Shown: positions 36,711-46,222 of the stretch, piece after piece
How positions within the stretch are numbered: position 1 is the first letter of the stretch
Layout of the letters: the number at the start of each line of letters is the position of its first letter
Assembly (NCBI GenBank): GCA_016795385.1
Contig: JAEUHI010000064.1
Location: 1-64,000, forward strand
DNA length: 64,000 bases
Source of the DNA: Verrucomicrobiales bacterium
GTDB lineage: Bacteria; Verrucomicrobiota; Verrucomicrobiia; Verrucomicrobiales; DEV007
Reading direction: 5' to 3'
Position numbers and translations under genes: made by a program
Notes under the pieces: model-generated
Told to the model about the DNA's origin: nothing
Seen by the model: the letters and a program-made list of their open reading frames with translations, nothing else
Databases searched by the model: none

Positions 36711-37975
36711 GATCGGATGACGGTGAGAGTGGTGGCGCGCGAGATGTTTCCCGCCCCGTCGATGGCGCGGACAGTGACTGTGTTCCGACCGGGGCGGAGA
36801 GGGACCTTGAAACTCCATTTCGCGCCACCATTGGCCGCTTGGAATCGGGCGTTTCCAACCCGGTATTCGATGCGGTCGACGGCCAGATCGTCCTTGGCCC
36901 GGCCCTTGACGGCCACACGGGAATCTCCGGAGACCCGCCTCACGGGACCCTTCACCTCGATCGAGGGGCGACTCCGGTCGGGATCGAGACGAAACGCACG
37001 CGTCGTGCCGGAAGGTGTCAGCGCGTTACCAATGATCTGGCCCGAGTCGTTGATGTCGACCGCATCCAGCAAGAGGAATCCCGGCGGCTTCGCCGCCAGC
37101 GGATTCAAGTCTTTCGCCTCCCCCTTCCTGAAGATGACGGCGCGGTTCCCGCTCCATCCCACCACAATCCCCTGGTTGTTGATCGCCTTGGCCTCCGAGT
37201 GGTTCGTGATCCGGTCACCGAGGGTGCCGAGGTCGATCATGACTCCGTCTCGATACAAGAAACCATGTCGCACCCGGACGCCGTTTCCGTTTTCCTCCCG
37301 GATCTGGGAAGTGCCGACCACATCGCCCCGGTCATTGATCGCGAGAGCCCGGGTGTATCCGCCACTGAGCGTGCCGATGTCAGTCAACTGGCTTCCATAA
37401 CGGAACGCGTAGGTCAAGGCATCGCCGGGGAAATAGCAGAATCCAACACATACCCCCGTCGAGTTGATCGCCAACGCCTCCGATCGGTAGGTCCCGGGGA
37501 GCAAGCCGAGAGCTGTGCGGGTGCCTCCGAAAAGACGGCCCCCTTGATGCCAGCCGTTCCCTCCCACGACCATGGGATCGTACCTTCCGACAATGACGCC
37601 GGCGTTGTTGATTCCTTCCGGGAGGAACGCACCCAGAGCGTAAACTTGTCCATCGCTGTCGAAAAGAAAACCCGCATCAGGGCCCTTGTTCGCATCCACG
37701 CCGACGATCTGGCCCGAATCGTTGATCCCATGGGCGGAATTCTCATCGCTTCCGAAGACCCCGAGTTCGCGCATCGCTCCATCCCGAAACACGAACGCCC
37801 GCGAGTATTGGTTGCCCGCGGTTCGCGAAGTGCCGACGATCACGCCTTTGTTGTTGATTTCCTCCGCATAGGAGTCCGTGCCACCGAGTGTCCCCAGATC
37901 GGTGAAGAAGTACGATTGGGACGCCAAAAAGCCCGGCGTGAGCAGCGCAAGCAGGACCATTAGCGTCGTTTTCAT
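36707..37975 (-). CDS. Secreted HAF-repeat protein with shared C-terminal module
   Basis: 422 residues. Signal peptide 1-18 (MKTTLMVLLALLTPGFLA). Residues 20-330 are repeated HAF-type units ('DLGTLGGTDSYAEEINNKG', 'AFVFRDGAMRELGVFG', 'INDSGQIVG'), about 45 residues each, a predicted propeller. The final 85 residues are the module seen in the neighbours (VAVKGRAKDD, IEYRVGNARF, KWSFKVPLRPGRNTVTVRA, DGAGNISRATTLTVIRS). A TTG start 48 bases upstream is possible but would add a non-signal leader. Third gene of four; coupled to the next by ATGA. Confidence 0.88.
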   Translation of the reverse strand: MKTTLMVLLALLTPGFLASQSYFFTDLGTLGGTDSYAEEINNKGVIVGTSRTAGNQYSRAFVFRDGAMRELGVFGSDENSAHGINDSGQIVGVDANKGPDAGFLFDSDGQVYALGAFLPEGINNAGVIVGRYDPMVVGGNGWHQGGRLFGGTRTALGLLPGTYRSEALAINSTGVCVGFCYFPGDALTYAFRYGSQLTDIGTLSGGYTRALAINDRGDVVGTSQIREENGNGVRVRHGFLYRDGVMIDLGTLGDRITNHSEAKAINNQGIVVGWSGNRAVIFRKGEAKDLNPLAAKPPGFLLLDAVDINDSGQIIGNALTPSGTTRAFRLDPDRSRPSIEVKGPVRRVSGDSRVAVKGRAKDDLAVDRIEYRVGNARFQAANGGAKWSFKVPLRPGRNTVTVRAIDGAGNISRATTLTVIRS

Positions 37976-38023
37976 GACGGGAGATGTTCGCGCTTTTGTT
38001 TCCGTGAGGAATCGTCTGATCAA

Positions 38024-39334
38024 TCACGACCTCGTGACGACGACGCGCCGGGTGCGCGAGAGATTGCCGGCCTCGTCGCGGGCACGGATTTGGATGACGT
38101 TCCTGCCCGGCTCCAAGGGGACCCTGAAGCTCCATTTCGTCGTGCCCTTTGCTTTTTGGAAGGAACCACTGCCGGTCCGGAACTGCACGAACCGGATGCC
38201 CCCGTCGTCGGTGGCGGTGCCCTTGATCACGGCGCTCGGACTGCTGGTCAGGAGGCGCTTCGACGCCGGTTTCACCACCGGCCCCTTCCGATCCGGCTCC
38301 AGGAGGAAACCCCGCCCGGATCCGTTGAAGGTCCCGTAGCCGACGATCTGGCCGTTCTCATTGATGCCGTTGGCGAAATGCAGGACCCATCCCGATTTCT
38401 TCGGCAGGAGGCTGTTGAGATCGGTCATCGTCCCATTCTTGTAGAGAAAGGCCAAGTCGGTACCGGCTGCGTTTTTCGAGGTGCCGACGATCTCACCCGA
38501 GTCGTTGATGGCATGGGCGATGCTGTTGCCTCCGAGCGAGCCGAGGTTGACAAATCCACCATTGAAATAGAGAAACGCCCGCTGGCCGCCGGCGGTGTCC
38601 GACCAGCCGACGATCTGGTTGGTGTTGTTGATGTCGCGGGCCTCGGCGTTGTTGCCGCCCATGTCGCCGAGATTGAGCATGTTCCCTCCGGTGAAGCGGA
38701 ACACTTTGCGGGACGCATCTCCGGCGAGGAGAGAACTGCCCACGATATCCCCGCTGTCATTGATACCGAAGGCCTGGTTGTCGTTGCCCCCGAGCGTTGG
38801 CAGGATGACCGGAGTCAAAGGCACGAATCCGGGCACACGGTGCGCACGCAGTTTCTGGGTGGCAAAGATGTCGAAATCGATGTTGAACGCCACCTCGCCC
38901 GCTCCCCGGTCATTGACTGCCGTGGCCGCACTGCGAACCGTCCCCGCGAAAGAAATCTCGGAATTGAAAGGTGGGGCGACCCGGCTGAATCGGGTGGCGA
39001 AATCATTCGGTGATCCCGCCTTCTCCGCCGAACCGACAATGGCACCGTCTTTGCTGATGGAGAGCGCGATGCTGTTGTCACCGCCGAGTGTCCCCAGATC
39101 GGTCATGACACCATCGACATAAACGAAGGCGTGGTCCTGCCCGCCCGCCGTCTTTGCCACGCCGACGACCTCACCCTTGTCATTCAGGTTTCGTGCGTCG
39201 CTGAAATTTCCGCCGAGAGTGCCGACGCTCCTGATCGCGTAGACCGTCCGGATCTGGGCGAAAAGAGTCGGTGAGGAAAAGAGAATGACTGATAAGCAGA
39301 GCAAGGATCGACGACGAAGGCTTCGAGTTTTCAT
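38024..39334 (-). CDS. Secreted HAF-repeat protein 2 with shared C-terminal module
   Basis: 436 residues. Signal peptide 1-26 (RRRSLLCLSVILFSSPTLFAQ). HAF units fill residues 30-345 ('SVGTLGGNFSDARNLNDKG', 'DLGTLGGDNSIALSISKDG', 'LGDMGGNNAEARDINNTNQ'). The last 85 residues are the shared module (AVIKGTATDDG, VQFRTGSGSFQKAKGTTKW, LEPGRNVIQIRARDEAGN, RRVVVTRS). It is a paralogue of the adjacent HAF gene, most alike in the module. Separated by 48 bases from the next gene. Confidence 0.88.
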   Translation of the reverse strand: MKTRSLRRRSLLCLSVILFSSPTLFAQIRTVYAIRSVGTLGGNFSDARNLNDKGEVVGVAKTAGGQDHAFVYVDGVMTDLGTLGGDNSIALSISKDGAIVGSAEKAGSPNDFATRFSRVAPPFNSEISFAGTVRSAATAVNDRGAGEVAFNIDFDIFATQKLRAHRVPGFVPLTPVILPTLGGNDNQAFGINDSGDIVGSSLLAGDASRKVFRFTGGNMLNLGDMGGNNAEARDINNTNQIVGWSDTAGGQRAFLYFNGGFVNLGSLGGNSIAHAINDSGEIVGTSKNAAGTDLAFLYKNGTMTDLNSLLPKKSGWVLHFANGINENGQIVGYGTFNGSGRGFLLEPDRKGPVVKPASKRLLTSSPSAVIKGTATDDGGIRFVQFRTGSGSFQKAKGTTKWSFRVPLEPGRNVIQIRARDEAGNLSRTRRVVVTRS

Positions 39335-39391
39335 GGAGCGAGCTGGGTGTGGAGATTTCAGATTCTGCGATGAGTTGGCCGCAACCCGGTC

Positions 39392-40612
39392 TCACGATCG
39401 GATCACGGAAAGTCTGCGGACGGCGGAGACCTTGCCGCCGAGATCAATCGATCGGATCTCGATCGGATTGCGCCCCTTCTTGAGCTTCGCGACAAACCGC
39501 CACGCGTTTCTACCGACGGCCGTCTGGAACGCCCCCTTGCCGACCTTCACCTCGACACGGACGACCGTTCCGTCGTCGGTCGCCGATCCCTTCAGGGACA
39601 GCCTTGCCTTGTCGACGGGCCCCCGCGGGGCATCCTTGATCGCCACGGTGGGGGCGGCATTGGTGTATTGGAAGGTAGAGATGCGGTGGTTGCCTGAATC
39701 GGCGACGTAGGCAAGCCCTGCCGGAGTCACGCTGACTCCGGTGGGGGTGTTGTACTGCTCCGGTCCCGGACCGACCGTGCCCAGGGCGATGAGGAAGACT
39801 CCGTCGCGGTTGAATATCTGGATGCGATGGTTGCCCGTGTCGGCGACGACCACGATGCCCTCGGGACCGATCGCGAGACCGGCAGGATTCTGGAATTGAC
39901 CCGTGGCCGCGCCCTCTCCGCCCCATTGAGACAGGAAGTTCCCGCTCGCATCAAAGCGTTTGATGCGGTGTTGGATGGAGTCGGCCACATACACCTGGCC
40001 GGTCGCGGCATCGACCGCCACGCCCGAGGGTTTTCCGAATTCGGCCGGGCCGATCCCAGCAGTCCCCCACGTGCTGAGAAAAGCGCCAGTCGAGCTGAAA
40101 CGCTGGATGCGCGAATTGTTTGCATCGGCCACGTAGATCTGTCCGCTCGTGGCGTTTGCCGCCACACCCTCGGGAGACGCAAAAAAGCCGGCCGCCGAAC
40201 TTGCAGCGACTCCCCCCCAGGCGCTTTGAAAAGCGATCGCGGTAGTATCCATGAATTGCTGGATACGGTTGTTTCCGCTGTCGGCCACGTAGACCATCCC
40301 GTTCCCCGTCCCCACGCCGAAGGGTCCGAAGAACTGACCAGACCCGGCACCCGAACTTCCTGTCTGGCTCTGGTAGATTCCGTTGGTCGAGAAACGCTGC
40401 AAACGACGACCGAAGTTCTCCACCACATAGACGCAGTTCTGAGCGGGCGAGAATGCCACCCCGGTGGGGCCGTTGAACTGTCCGTTGCCGGCCCCGGCCG
40501 TCCCGAACGACCCGACGATCGTGGAAGATTGCGCGAAGGCTCCCGCCGGCAGGGCGAGCAGGAAGCTTGCGATGCCAGGCAGACGTCCGAAAAAGGAAAA
40601 GAGGTTTCGCAT
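39392..40612 (-). CDS. Secreted NHL-repeat propeller with shared C-terminal module
   Basis: 406 residues, first gene of the leftward operon. The start at 40612 is behind AAGGGG. Signal peptide about 1-27 (LLALPAGAFAQ). Six NHL-type repeats ('GQFNGPTGVAFSP', 'VYVADSGNNRIQQF', 'GEFGKPSGVAVD'-like) form a propeller, common in proteins that bind carbohydrate or protein ligands. The module at 318-406 (LSLKGSATDDG, VRVEVKVGKGAFQTA, AWRFVAKLKKGRNPIEIRS, RRLSVIRS) matches the other four tails in the window. Divergent from the LuxR regulator gene. Confidence 0.88.
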   Translation of the reverse strand: MRNLFSFFGRLPGIASFLLALPAGAFAQSSTIVGSFGTAGAGNGQFNGPTGVAFSPAQNCVYVVENFGRRLQRFSTNGIYQSQTGSSGAGSGQFFGPFGVGTGNGMVYVADSGNNRIQQFMDTTAIAFQSAWGGVAASSAAGFFASPEGVAANATSGQIYVADANNSRIQRFSSTGAFLSTWGTAGIGPAEFGKPSGVAVDAATGQVYVADSIQHRIKRFDASGNFLSQWGGEGAATGQFQNPAGLAIGPEGIVVVADTGNHRIQIFNRDGVFLIALGTVGPGPEQYNTPTGVSVTPAGLAYVADSGNHRISTFQYTNAAPTVAIKDAPRGPVDKARLSLKGSATDDGTVVRVEVKVGKGAFQTAVGRNAWRFVAKLKKGRNPIEIRSIDLGGKVSAVRRLSVIRS

Positions 40613-40759
40613 CAACCCCTTCCACCGCGAATCCCCGGCGGAATTACACGTCTTCGGGAAAAATGTCCGAAAATCTTCCAACCCTAACTTTCGATTAGGA
40701 TTACCCGCTCCCGATTCCCCGACTCGCTTTTTCCGATCCGCGGGTTACAACTGCATCCC

Positions 40760-41905
40760 GTGAACTCCGCCAGCGAAGGAACCGGATCGCCCCTGGTGTC
40801 TCCCGTCGAATGGGAGCGTCGGCTCCTCGCCATGCACGGCGCGACCGACGCGGACGAGTTCATCGAGGCCGTCTTCCGGCTGCTCGAGGCCACGGTCTCC
40901 TGCCGGTTTGCGCTCGCCAATCTCCGCAATCTCGACAGCGTGCCGCTCCTCGCGCGCGACTCGCTCGGGCGGGAGTTCGGACCCGATTACATGGAGCGTT
41001 TTTTCAAAGCCAATCCCACCGTCGGATATGTGCTGAAACGCCCGGGACTGCGCGTCCTCCACACGAAGGATTCGTTGCCACCGGATCCGATCCTCCGGAC
41101 GATGCCCTTCTACACCGAGTTCATGCGGCCGGAAAACTGGCGTCACAGTGTCGCCCTGTTTTTCTGGGGATTCTTCCCGCCACTGCCGCAGAATGTCTTC
41201 TGCGTCTTCCGCAGCGAGGACGATCCCGACTTCGACGAAAACGATCTCGCCCGCCTCCGTCTCCTTCATCCCCACATCGGCACCGGGCTGAAGCGGATCA
41301 AGAAACAACTCAAGTCGCGTTCGAACGACGATCGCATCACCGCCCTCCTCAATTCCCTCCCCGGCAACGCGACCCTGCTCGACTGGGATCTCCGCATCAC
41401 CAACCAGAGCACCTCCGCGCGGCGCCTCGCCGCGGTCTGGATGAACCGTGGCCATGAATCCCTCCCGAGGACCCTCGAATTGCCACCGGCCGTGCTCACC
41501 GCCTGCGAGGAAATGAAACAGGACTGGCGTGAGGCCTTGCGCCGCGATCCGAAGGCGACCCTGCTGAAGTCCACGACCGTGGTCCATCCGGATCGTCCCG
41601 GGTTGAGCGCCGGGATCAGCCTCGTGCTGGAACAGGATTCCGTTCTCGCGCATCCGGGATTCCTCGTGCGTTTCATCGAGGAATTCACTGCCGATTCCAA
41701 CGCGTCCGAGCAATGGAGTGCCAGGCTGGAGGGGCTGACTCCGGCGGAACGCGAGGCCGTGCTCCTCGTCGCCCGCGGCCTCAGCAACGCCGAGGTCGCG
41801 CACCAGCTCGGCATCAGCGTGGCCGCGGTGAAACTGCGGCTGCATGGCGCCTTCAAGAAGCTCGAGGTCACGCACCGTTCCCAACTCGTCGCGAAACTGC
41901 GCTGA
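40760..41905 (+). CDS. LuxR-type transcription regulator with unknown sensor domain
   Basis: 381 residues starting at GTG 40760. The C-terminal about 60 residues (LTPAEREAVLLVARGLSNAEV, 'ISVAAVKLRLHGAFKKLEV') are a LuxR/GerE helix-turn-helix. The N-terminal 300 residues resemble the sensor parts of large orphan LuxR proteins: acidic, with no receiver aspartate or autoinducer pocket recognised. Its start is 147 bases from the NHL gene on the other strand, and the ECF sigma gene follows 17 bases after its stop. It likely controls its neighbours; that is inference. Confidence 0.85.
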   Translation: MNSASEGTGSPLVSPVEWERRLLAMHGATDADEFIEAVFRLLEATVSCRFALANLRNLDSVPLLARDSLGREFGPDYMERFFKANPTVGYVLKRPGLRVLHTKDSLPPDPILRTMPFYTEFMRPENWRHSVALFFWGFFPPLPQNVFCVFRSEDDPDFDENDLARLRLLHPHIGTGLKRIKKQLKSRSNDDRITALLNSLPGNATLLDWDLRITNQSTSARRLAAVWMNRGHESLPRTLELPPAVLTACEEMKQDWREALRRDPKATLLKSTTVVHPDRPGLSAGISLVLEQDSVLAHPGFLVRFIEEFTADSNASEQWSARLEGLTPAEREAVLLVARGLSNAEVAHQLGISVAAVKLRLHGAFKKLEVTHRSQLVAKLR

Positions 41906-41922
41906 GATCCGTCTCCCGCTCC

Positions 41923-42663
41923 ATGACCCTTCACTCCGACAGGTGGTATCAGGCATCGCCCCGGTTCATGACGACGCAATGGACCGTGCTGCTCCTCGCG
42001 GGAAGCGATGCCTCGGGGCGCGAGGCGGCGATGGAGGAGTTTTGCACCGCCTATTGGTATCCCGTCTATGCTTTCATCCGCCGCCGTGGATCCGCGCCCG
42101 AAGATGCGCGCGACCTCACCCAGGCCTTTTTCGCGAAGCTGATCGGCGACGACTGGCTCGCCGGAGTGGAGCGGCGCGAGACGCGCTTCAGCACCCTCCT
42201 TCTCACCGTGCTGAAAAACTTCCTCATCAATGAACACGCCCGCGACACGGCCCAAAAACGCGGTTCGGGAAAGGCACCCCTGTCGATCGAACTCGCCCAA
42301 GCCGAGGGCTGGTTCGGGGCCGAACCATGCGTCGGGGAATCGCCGGAAAGGACCTTCGAACGACGTTGGGCCCTTGCCGTGCTCGATGCCGCCCTCGACC
42401 GTCTCCGACGCGAATGCGAGCTGAGCGGTCGCCTGCACTGGTTCGAGACGCTCTCACCCTACCTCTCGCGGGAGGCCGGGTCGGGAGACTACGAGCGGGC
42501 CGGAAGGATCCTCGGACTCGACCGCGGTGCCGTCGCCGTCTCGGTTCATCGCTTGCGAAAGCAATACCGCACCGCCCTGCGGGAAGAAGTCGCCGCCGGT
42601 CTCAGCGATCCCTCGCGCATCGACGAAGAGATGACCGCCCTGCGCGAAGCCCTCGCCCGGTGA
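41923..42663 (+). CDS. ECF-type RNA polymerase sigma factor
   Basis: 246 residues. Region 2 ('FCTAYWYPVYAFIRRRGSAP', 'EDARDLTQAFFAKLI') and region 4 (RAGRILGLDRGAVAVSVHRLRKQYR) are visible. The longer linker (about 110-150) is typical of the planctomycete/verrucomicrobial ECF groups found beside Ser/Thr kinases. It lies between a LuxR regulator and such a kinase. The start MTLHSD is 17 bases past the regulator stop, suggesting co-transcription. No anti-sigma factor gene is seen; the kinase may act in its place. Confidence 0.88.
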   Translation: MTLHSDRWYQASPRFMTTQWTVLLLAGSDASGREAAMEEFCTAYWYPVYAFIRRRGSAPEDARDLTQAFFAKLIGDDWLAGVERRETRFSTLLLTVLKNFLINEHARDTAQKRGSGKAPLSIELAQAEGWFGAEPCVGESPERTFERRWALAVLDAALDRLRRECELSGRLHWFETLSPYLSREAGSGDYERAGRILGLDRGAVAVSVHRLRKQYRTALREEVAAGLSDPSRIDEEMTALREALAR

Positions 42664-42721
42664 GGCCGCCTCGGGAGATTTCGAGTAATTCCGACACGGC
42701 AACCCGGTGTAACCCTCTTCG

Positions 42722-45582
42722 ATGTCAGAACCGACCCTCTCCACTCCCTGTCCCGCGTGCGGTGATCCGCTGCCTCCCGGGACCTTGGCGGGTCACTGTC
42801 CCCGATGTCTCCTCCTTCTCTCGGTCGATGGAAACGAGGATGAGATCGCGCCCGACTCGTGGCGGACTCCGTGGGCCGTTCTTGGAGCTTATGATCTGCT
42901 CGATGAAATCGGACGCGGTGGCATGGGCGTGGTCTATCGGGCGCTCCAGCGGGACTTGAACCGTCCCGTCGCGGTGAAGGTGCTTCTCGATGCGGGTTTC
43001 GCCTCGACACAGCAGAAAGAGCGTTTCCGCCGCGAAGCGGAGGCGGTCGCGAGGCTGAAACATCCCGGCATCGTCGCCATCCACGAGATCGGGGAATCGG
43101 ACGGCCTCCCGTGGTTCAGCATGGACCATGTCGAAGGAGCGAGCCTCGAGGCATCGGCGAAGGATCATCCCCTCCCCGGTCGGGAGGCCGCCCTTTGTCT
43201 TCGCGAGATCGCTCTCGCGGTGGCGCACGCGCACGAGCGCGGGATCCTCCATCGCGACCTCAAGCCGTCGAATATTCTCCTCGATACGGCAGGTCGGCCA
43301 CACGTCACCGACTTCGGCATCGCCCAACGCCTCGACCTCGATCCCGACGGTGAAACCGCCGCTCCCCTCACCCGCACCGGCCAGTCGCTCGGATCCCCGG
43401 GCTACGCCGCCCCCGAACTCGTCCTCGGTCAAACCGCCGATGTGAGGACGGATGTTTATGGACTCGGGGCGATCCTTTATTACCTCCTCACCGGCAGCCC
43501 CCCCATTCGGGAGCGACCCTCGAGAGCCTCCTGCGGCAGGTGCGCGAAGAGGATCCGGCCGCCCCGTCTTCCCTCAGGCCCTCGATCCCCCGCGACCTCG
43601 AAACGATCTGCCTCAAGTGTCTCCGAAAATCCCAGGCCGGACGTTATCCCTCCCCGCTTGCCTTGGTGGAAGATCTCGATCGCTTCCTCGCCGGGCTGCC
43701 TGTTCTGGCACGCCCCGCCGGTCCCATCGAGATCGCCTGGCGATGGTGTCGGCGCCGCCCTTTCGCCGCCGCGTTGCTCGGCACGATTTCACTGCTCCTC
43801 GCACTCATCGTCGTCGGATCGATCGACTTCGCCCGCCGGCAGCAGCATCTCGAGCATCGCGCCACCCTCCTCGCCGAGGCACGCGCGATCCGCGAGGGAG
43901 CGAACTCGTGGACCCGCGACCAAGCGATGCGCCGGCTCGCCACGGCATGGCACATCCGTCATTCTCCCGAATTGCTCCGCGAAGCCATCGCCACGCTCGC
44001 GAATCCCGAAATGCGTCCCCGCCCGGGTGATGGCGCGAGGGCTTCCGGCGCGACCCGACCCGATCCCGGCCTCTCCGCGGACGGACGTCTCCTCGCCCAC
44101 ATCGCGGGAAACGAAATCGTCGTGACCGAGGTCGCGAGCAACCACCTCGTCGCCCGTCTCCCGGGATACGGAGAAGGAACCCTCTTGAAATGGAACGGAA
44201 ACGCGAGCCGCCTCGCCGTCGTTCCCCCCCACTCTACCGAAGTGATCGTCTTGGAGGTACCGGGAGGCGACGTGCGTTTCCGGTGTGCCCATCCCGAGCC
44301 GGTCGTCAGCCTCGACTGGTCGCTCGATCTCATCGCCACCGGCTGCGCCAATCGTTTCATTTATCTGTGGAAAGAGGATGGAGTGCTCCATCGCCGTTTC
44401 ATCGGACACGAATCCCCGCCGCTCGTCTCCTTCCGACCCGGAGGCCAGGAACTGGCGAGTGTCGGAGCCGACAAACACGTCCGGCTCTGGCACGCCGGGC
44501 GTGGTGTCGAGCTCCTCTCCGACACCACCGCCAGCAACAACGGACCGCCCCTCTGGTGGTCGCCCGATGGCGATTCCTTTCACTTTGGATCCGAGGATGG
44601 AAAGCAGGTCCGACACATTGACATCCATTGGCCGTCCGCCATCCGTGTGCTTTCCCTGACTGCCGATGAACCCGGTCCTGAAAATCTGCGGACCATGGAC
44701 ATCAGCCCCGACGGGACTCTTGTTTCCACCTCCGATGACGGTGTCTGCCGCCTCTGGTCCGTCGCCAGCGGCGAGATCCTGGCCAGTTTTCCCAAAGGAG
44801 AAAAGGAGTGGATGGTGACACGCTTTTCACCCGACGGGGCAATCCTCTGGTTGAGCGGATGGGATCAGGGATGCCGCCCCGTGGCGATCACGCGCGATGA
44901 AAAGGGCCGGTTCGGGATCGGTCCTCCCGGTGAACCCCTTTTCGGTCCCGGCAGCCTTCTTCAGGAGATCAGTCATGACGGGAATCTCCTCGTTTTGAGC
45001 AACAATGCGGAGGGCGCCTTTCTCGTCGGAAACCGGCACGAAGGCACGATCACCCGGCTCCCCCATCCCTCCGTCCTCGTTTCCGCGATCAGTCCCGACG
45101 GAAGCAAGGTCGCCACCTCGAGCTACGCCACCCGTTCCGCGAGAGTGTGGAGTCTTCCCGAAGGAGCCATTCTCAAGGAATTGCCCGCTCCAGGAATCGT
45201 CAGTGGACTTCAATTTTCACCCGATGGCAAACGGCTGACCCTGCACACCGGATCCGGCAACGCCCGCTTCCTGCTCCACACCGGGGAGCAAGATCCCGGA
45301 TTCGCCGCGACCCGACGCACCGAGTGCAGCTTCTGGAGCCACGACGGAAGCCGGCTCGCAACCACGGCCGGGGCCGATGTCGTGTTGCTGCGGGCCGAAG
45401 ATTTTTCCGAGATCCTGCGACTGCCCGTGCCCGAGTCAGCGGGATGGACCGGAAACGCCCAGATGGCTTTCTCGGCCAACGGCAGACGTCTCGCAGTGCG
45501 CACCGCGATTGGTTCCGTCGTGATCTACGATCTCGATCAATTGCGTGCCGAACTCGGCGAGTGGGGAATCGAATGGCGGTGA
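42722..45582 (+). CDS. Ser/Thr protein kinase with WD40 C-terminus, -1 frame break
   Basis: Two frames make one protein. Frame A from ATG 42722: zinc ribbon (CPACG..CPRC, residues 10-29), then a Hanks kinase (GRGGMGVVY; K86; H-R-D179; D197-F-G; SPGYAAPE) up to LTGSPP at residue 261. Frame B, entered by shifting -1 at the seven-C tract 43498-43504, continues as S-G-A-T-L-E-S-L-L-R-Q-V-R-E-E-D, the kinase's last lobe, then a membrane helix (LLGTISLLLALIVVG) and WD40-like repeats to 45582 (about 953 residues if joined). Without the shift, frame A runs to 44125 as arginine/serine-rich nonsense. The tract C-CCC-CCC fits the X-XXY-YYZ slippery heptamer, but a sequencing indel or a true mutation explains it equally. 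Confidence 0.8.
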
Positions 45583-45600
45583 TACAAGAACCCGCCACCC

Positions 45601-46089
45601 TCACAAAGCCACCAAAACCGACAGCCGCATGCGATAGGCCCCCTGGGCACGGAGCGAGCCTCGCTTCGACGCCTCGGGGAGGAGTTTGTGGATCGAGATG
45701 CTGTACGATTTCGGAATGCCGGCGACGCCCTCCGGAAACTCGTTTTCCGCGATCACGAAGTAATCCGGATTCGCGATGGTGTTGAGGCGGATCGTCTTGG
45801 GCTCCTGGTTGCCCGCCTCGATCCGCAGGAGGACTCCGGCGTTGCCGCGAACCCTTCGGTCAGGGCGCCCTTTCGGAGTCTCCGCCGTGACATACCTCCT
45901 CGTGTCCGAAACGACTTCAAGAAAGGTGATGGTGAGCCCGTCATCGAACTTCCATGAATCTCCCACCTTCATGACCGGACCCGGCTTCACCGGTGCCGGC
46001 GGCGAGATCGCATCGGCCCGGAGAGCCGGAAGGAAAACCATGGCAAGGAGGAGACACAGAACGGGGCCGGCAGAATGGGCGGGGATCAT
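45601..46089 (-). CDS. Small secreted protein, unknown
   Basis: 162 residues from ATG 46089. The signal peptide is clear: MIPAHSAGPVLCLLLAMVFL then PALRADA. The mature part is short, with 'MKVGDSWKFDDGLTITFLEV' and 'LRIEAGNQEPKTIRL', beta-rich. An upstream in-frame start at 46203 would place a second hydrophobic stretch before it and is less likely; that region holds the divergent promoter. Ends 18 bases from the kinase gene (convergent). No family recognised. Confidence 0.65.
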   Translation of the reverse strand: MIPAHSAGPVLCLLLAMVFLPALRADAISPPAPVKPGPVMKVGDSWKFDDGLTITFLEVVSDTRRYVTAETPKGRPDRRVRGNAGVLLRIEAGNQEPKTIRLNTIANPDYFVIAENEFPEGVAGIPKSYSISIHKLLPEASKRGSLRAQGAYRMRLSVLVAL

Positions 46090-46169
46090 GCCTCCACTTG
46101 CCACGGAAGCCGAAGGCGTGACGCGTTTGAAGCGTTTCGCCCCGGCCAACGGGAAGGCGAGGGTCAAAG

Positions 46170-46197
46170 TTGACAGCCCGGCCTCAGATATTATAAT
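46170..46197 (+). promoter_or_regulatory. Consensus sigma-70 promoter
   Basis: TTGACA (46170-46175) and TATAAT (46192-46197) are both perfect, 16 bases apart. The start site would be near 46204, giving a 19-base leader before ATG 46223. Confidence 0.85.
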
Positions 46198-46222
46198 TTT
46201 CATAATAATTTCCAATGCCTGA

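Noticed and set aside
41713..41922. Upstream extension of the sigma factor frame
   Set aside because: It overlaps the helix-turn-helix of the LuxR gene and is not protein-like; MTLHSD at 41923 starts the family similarity.
43505..44125. Kinase reading continued in its first frame after the C tract
   Set aside because: The sequence turns Arg/Ser/Pro-rich and loses all kinase similarity, while the -1 frame carries the expected continuation.
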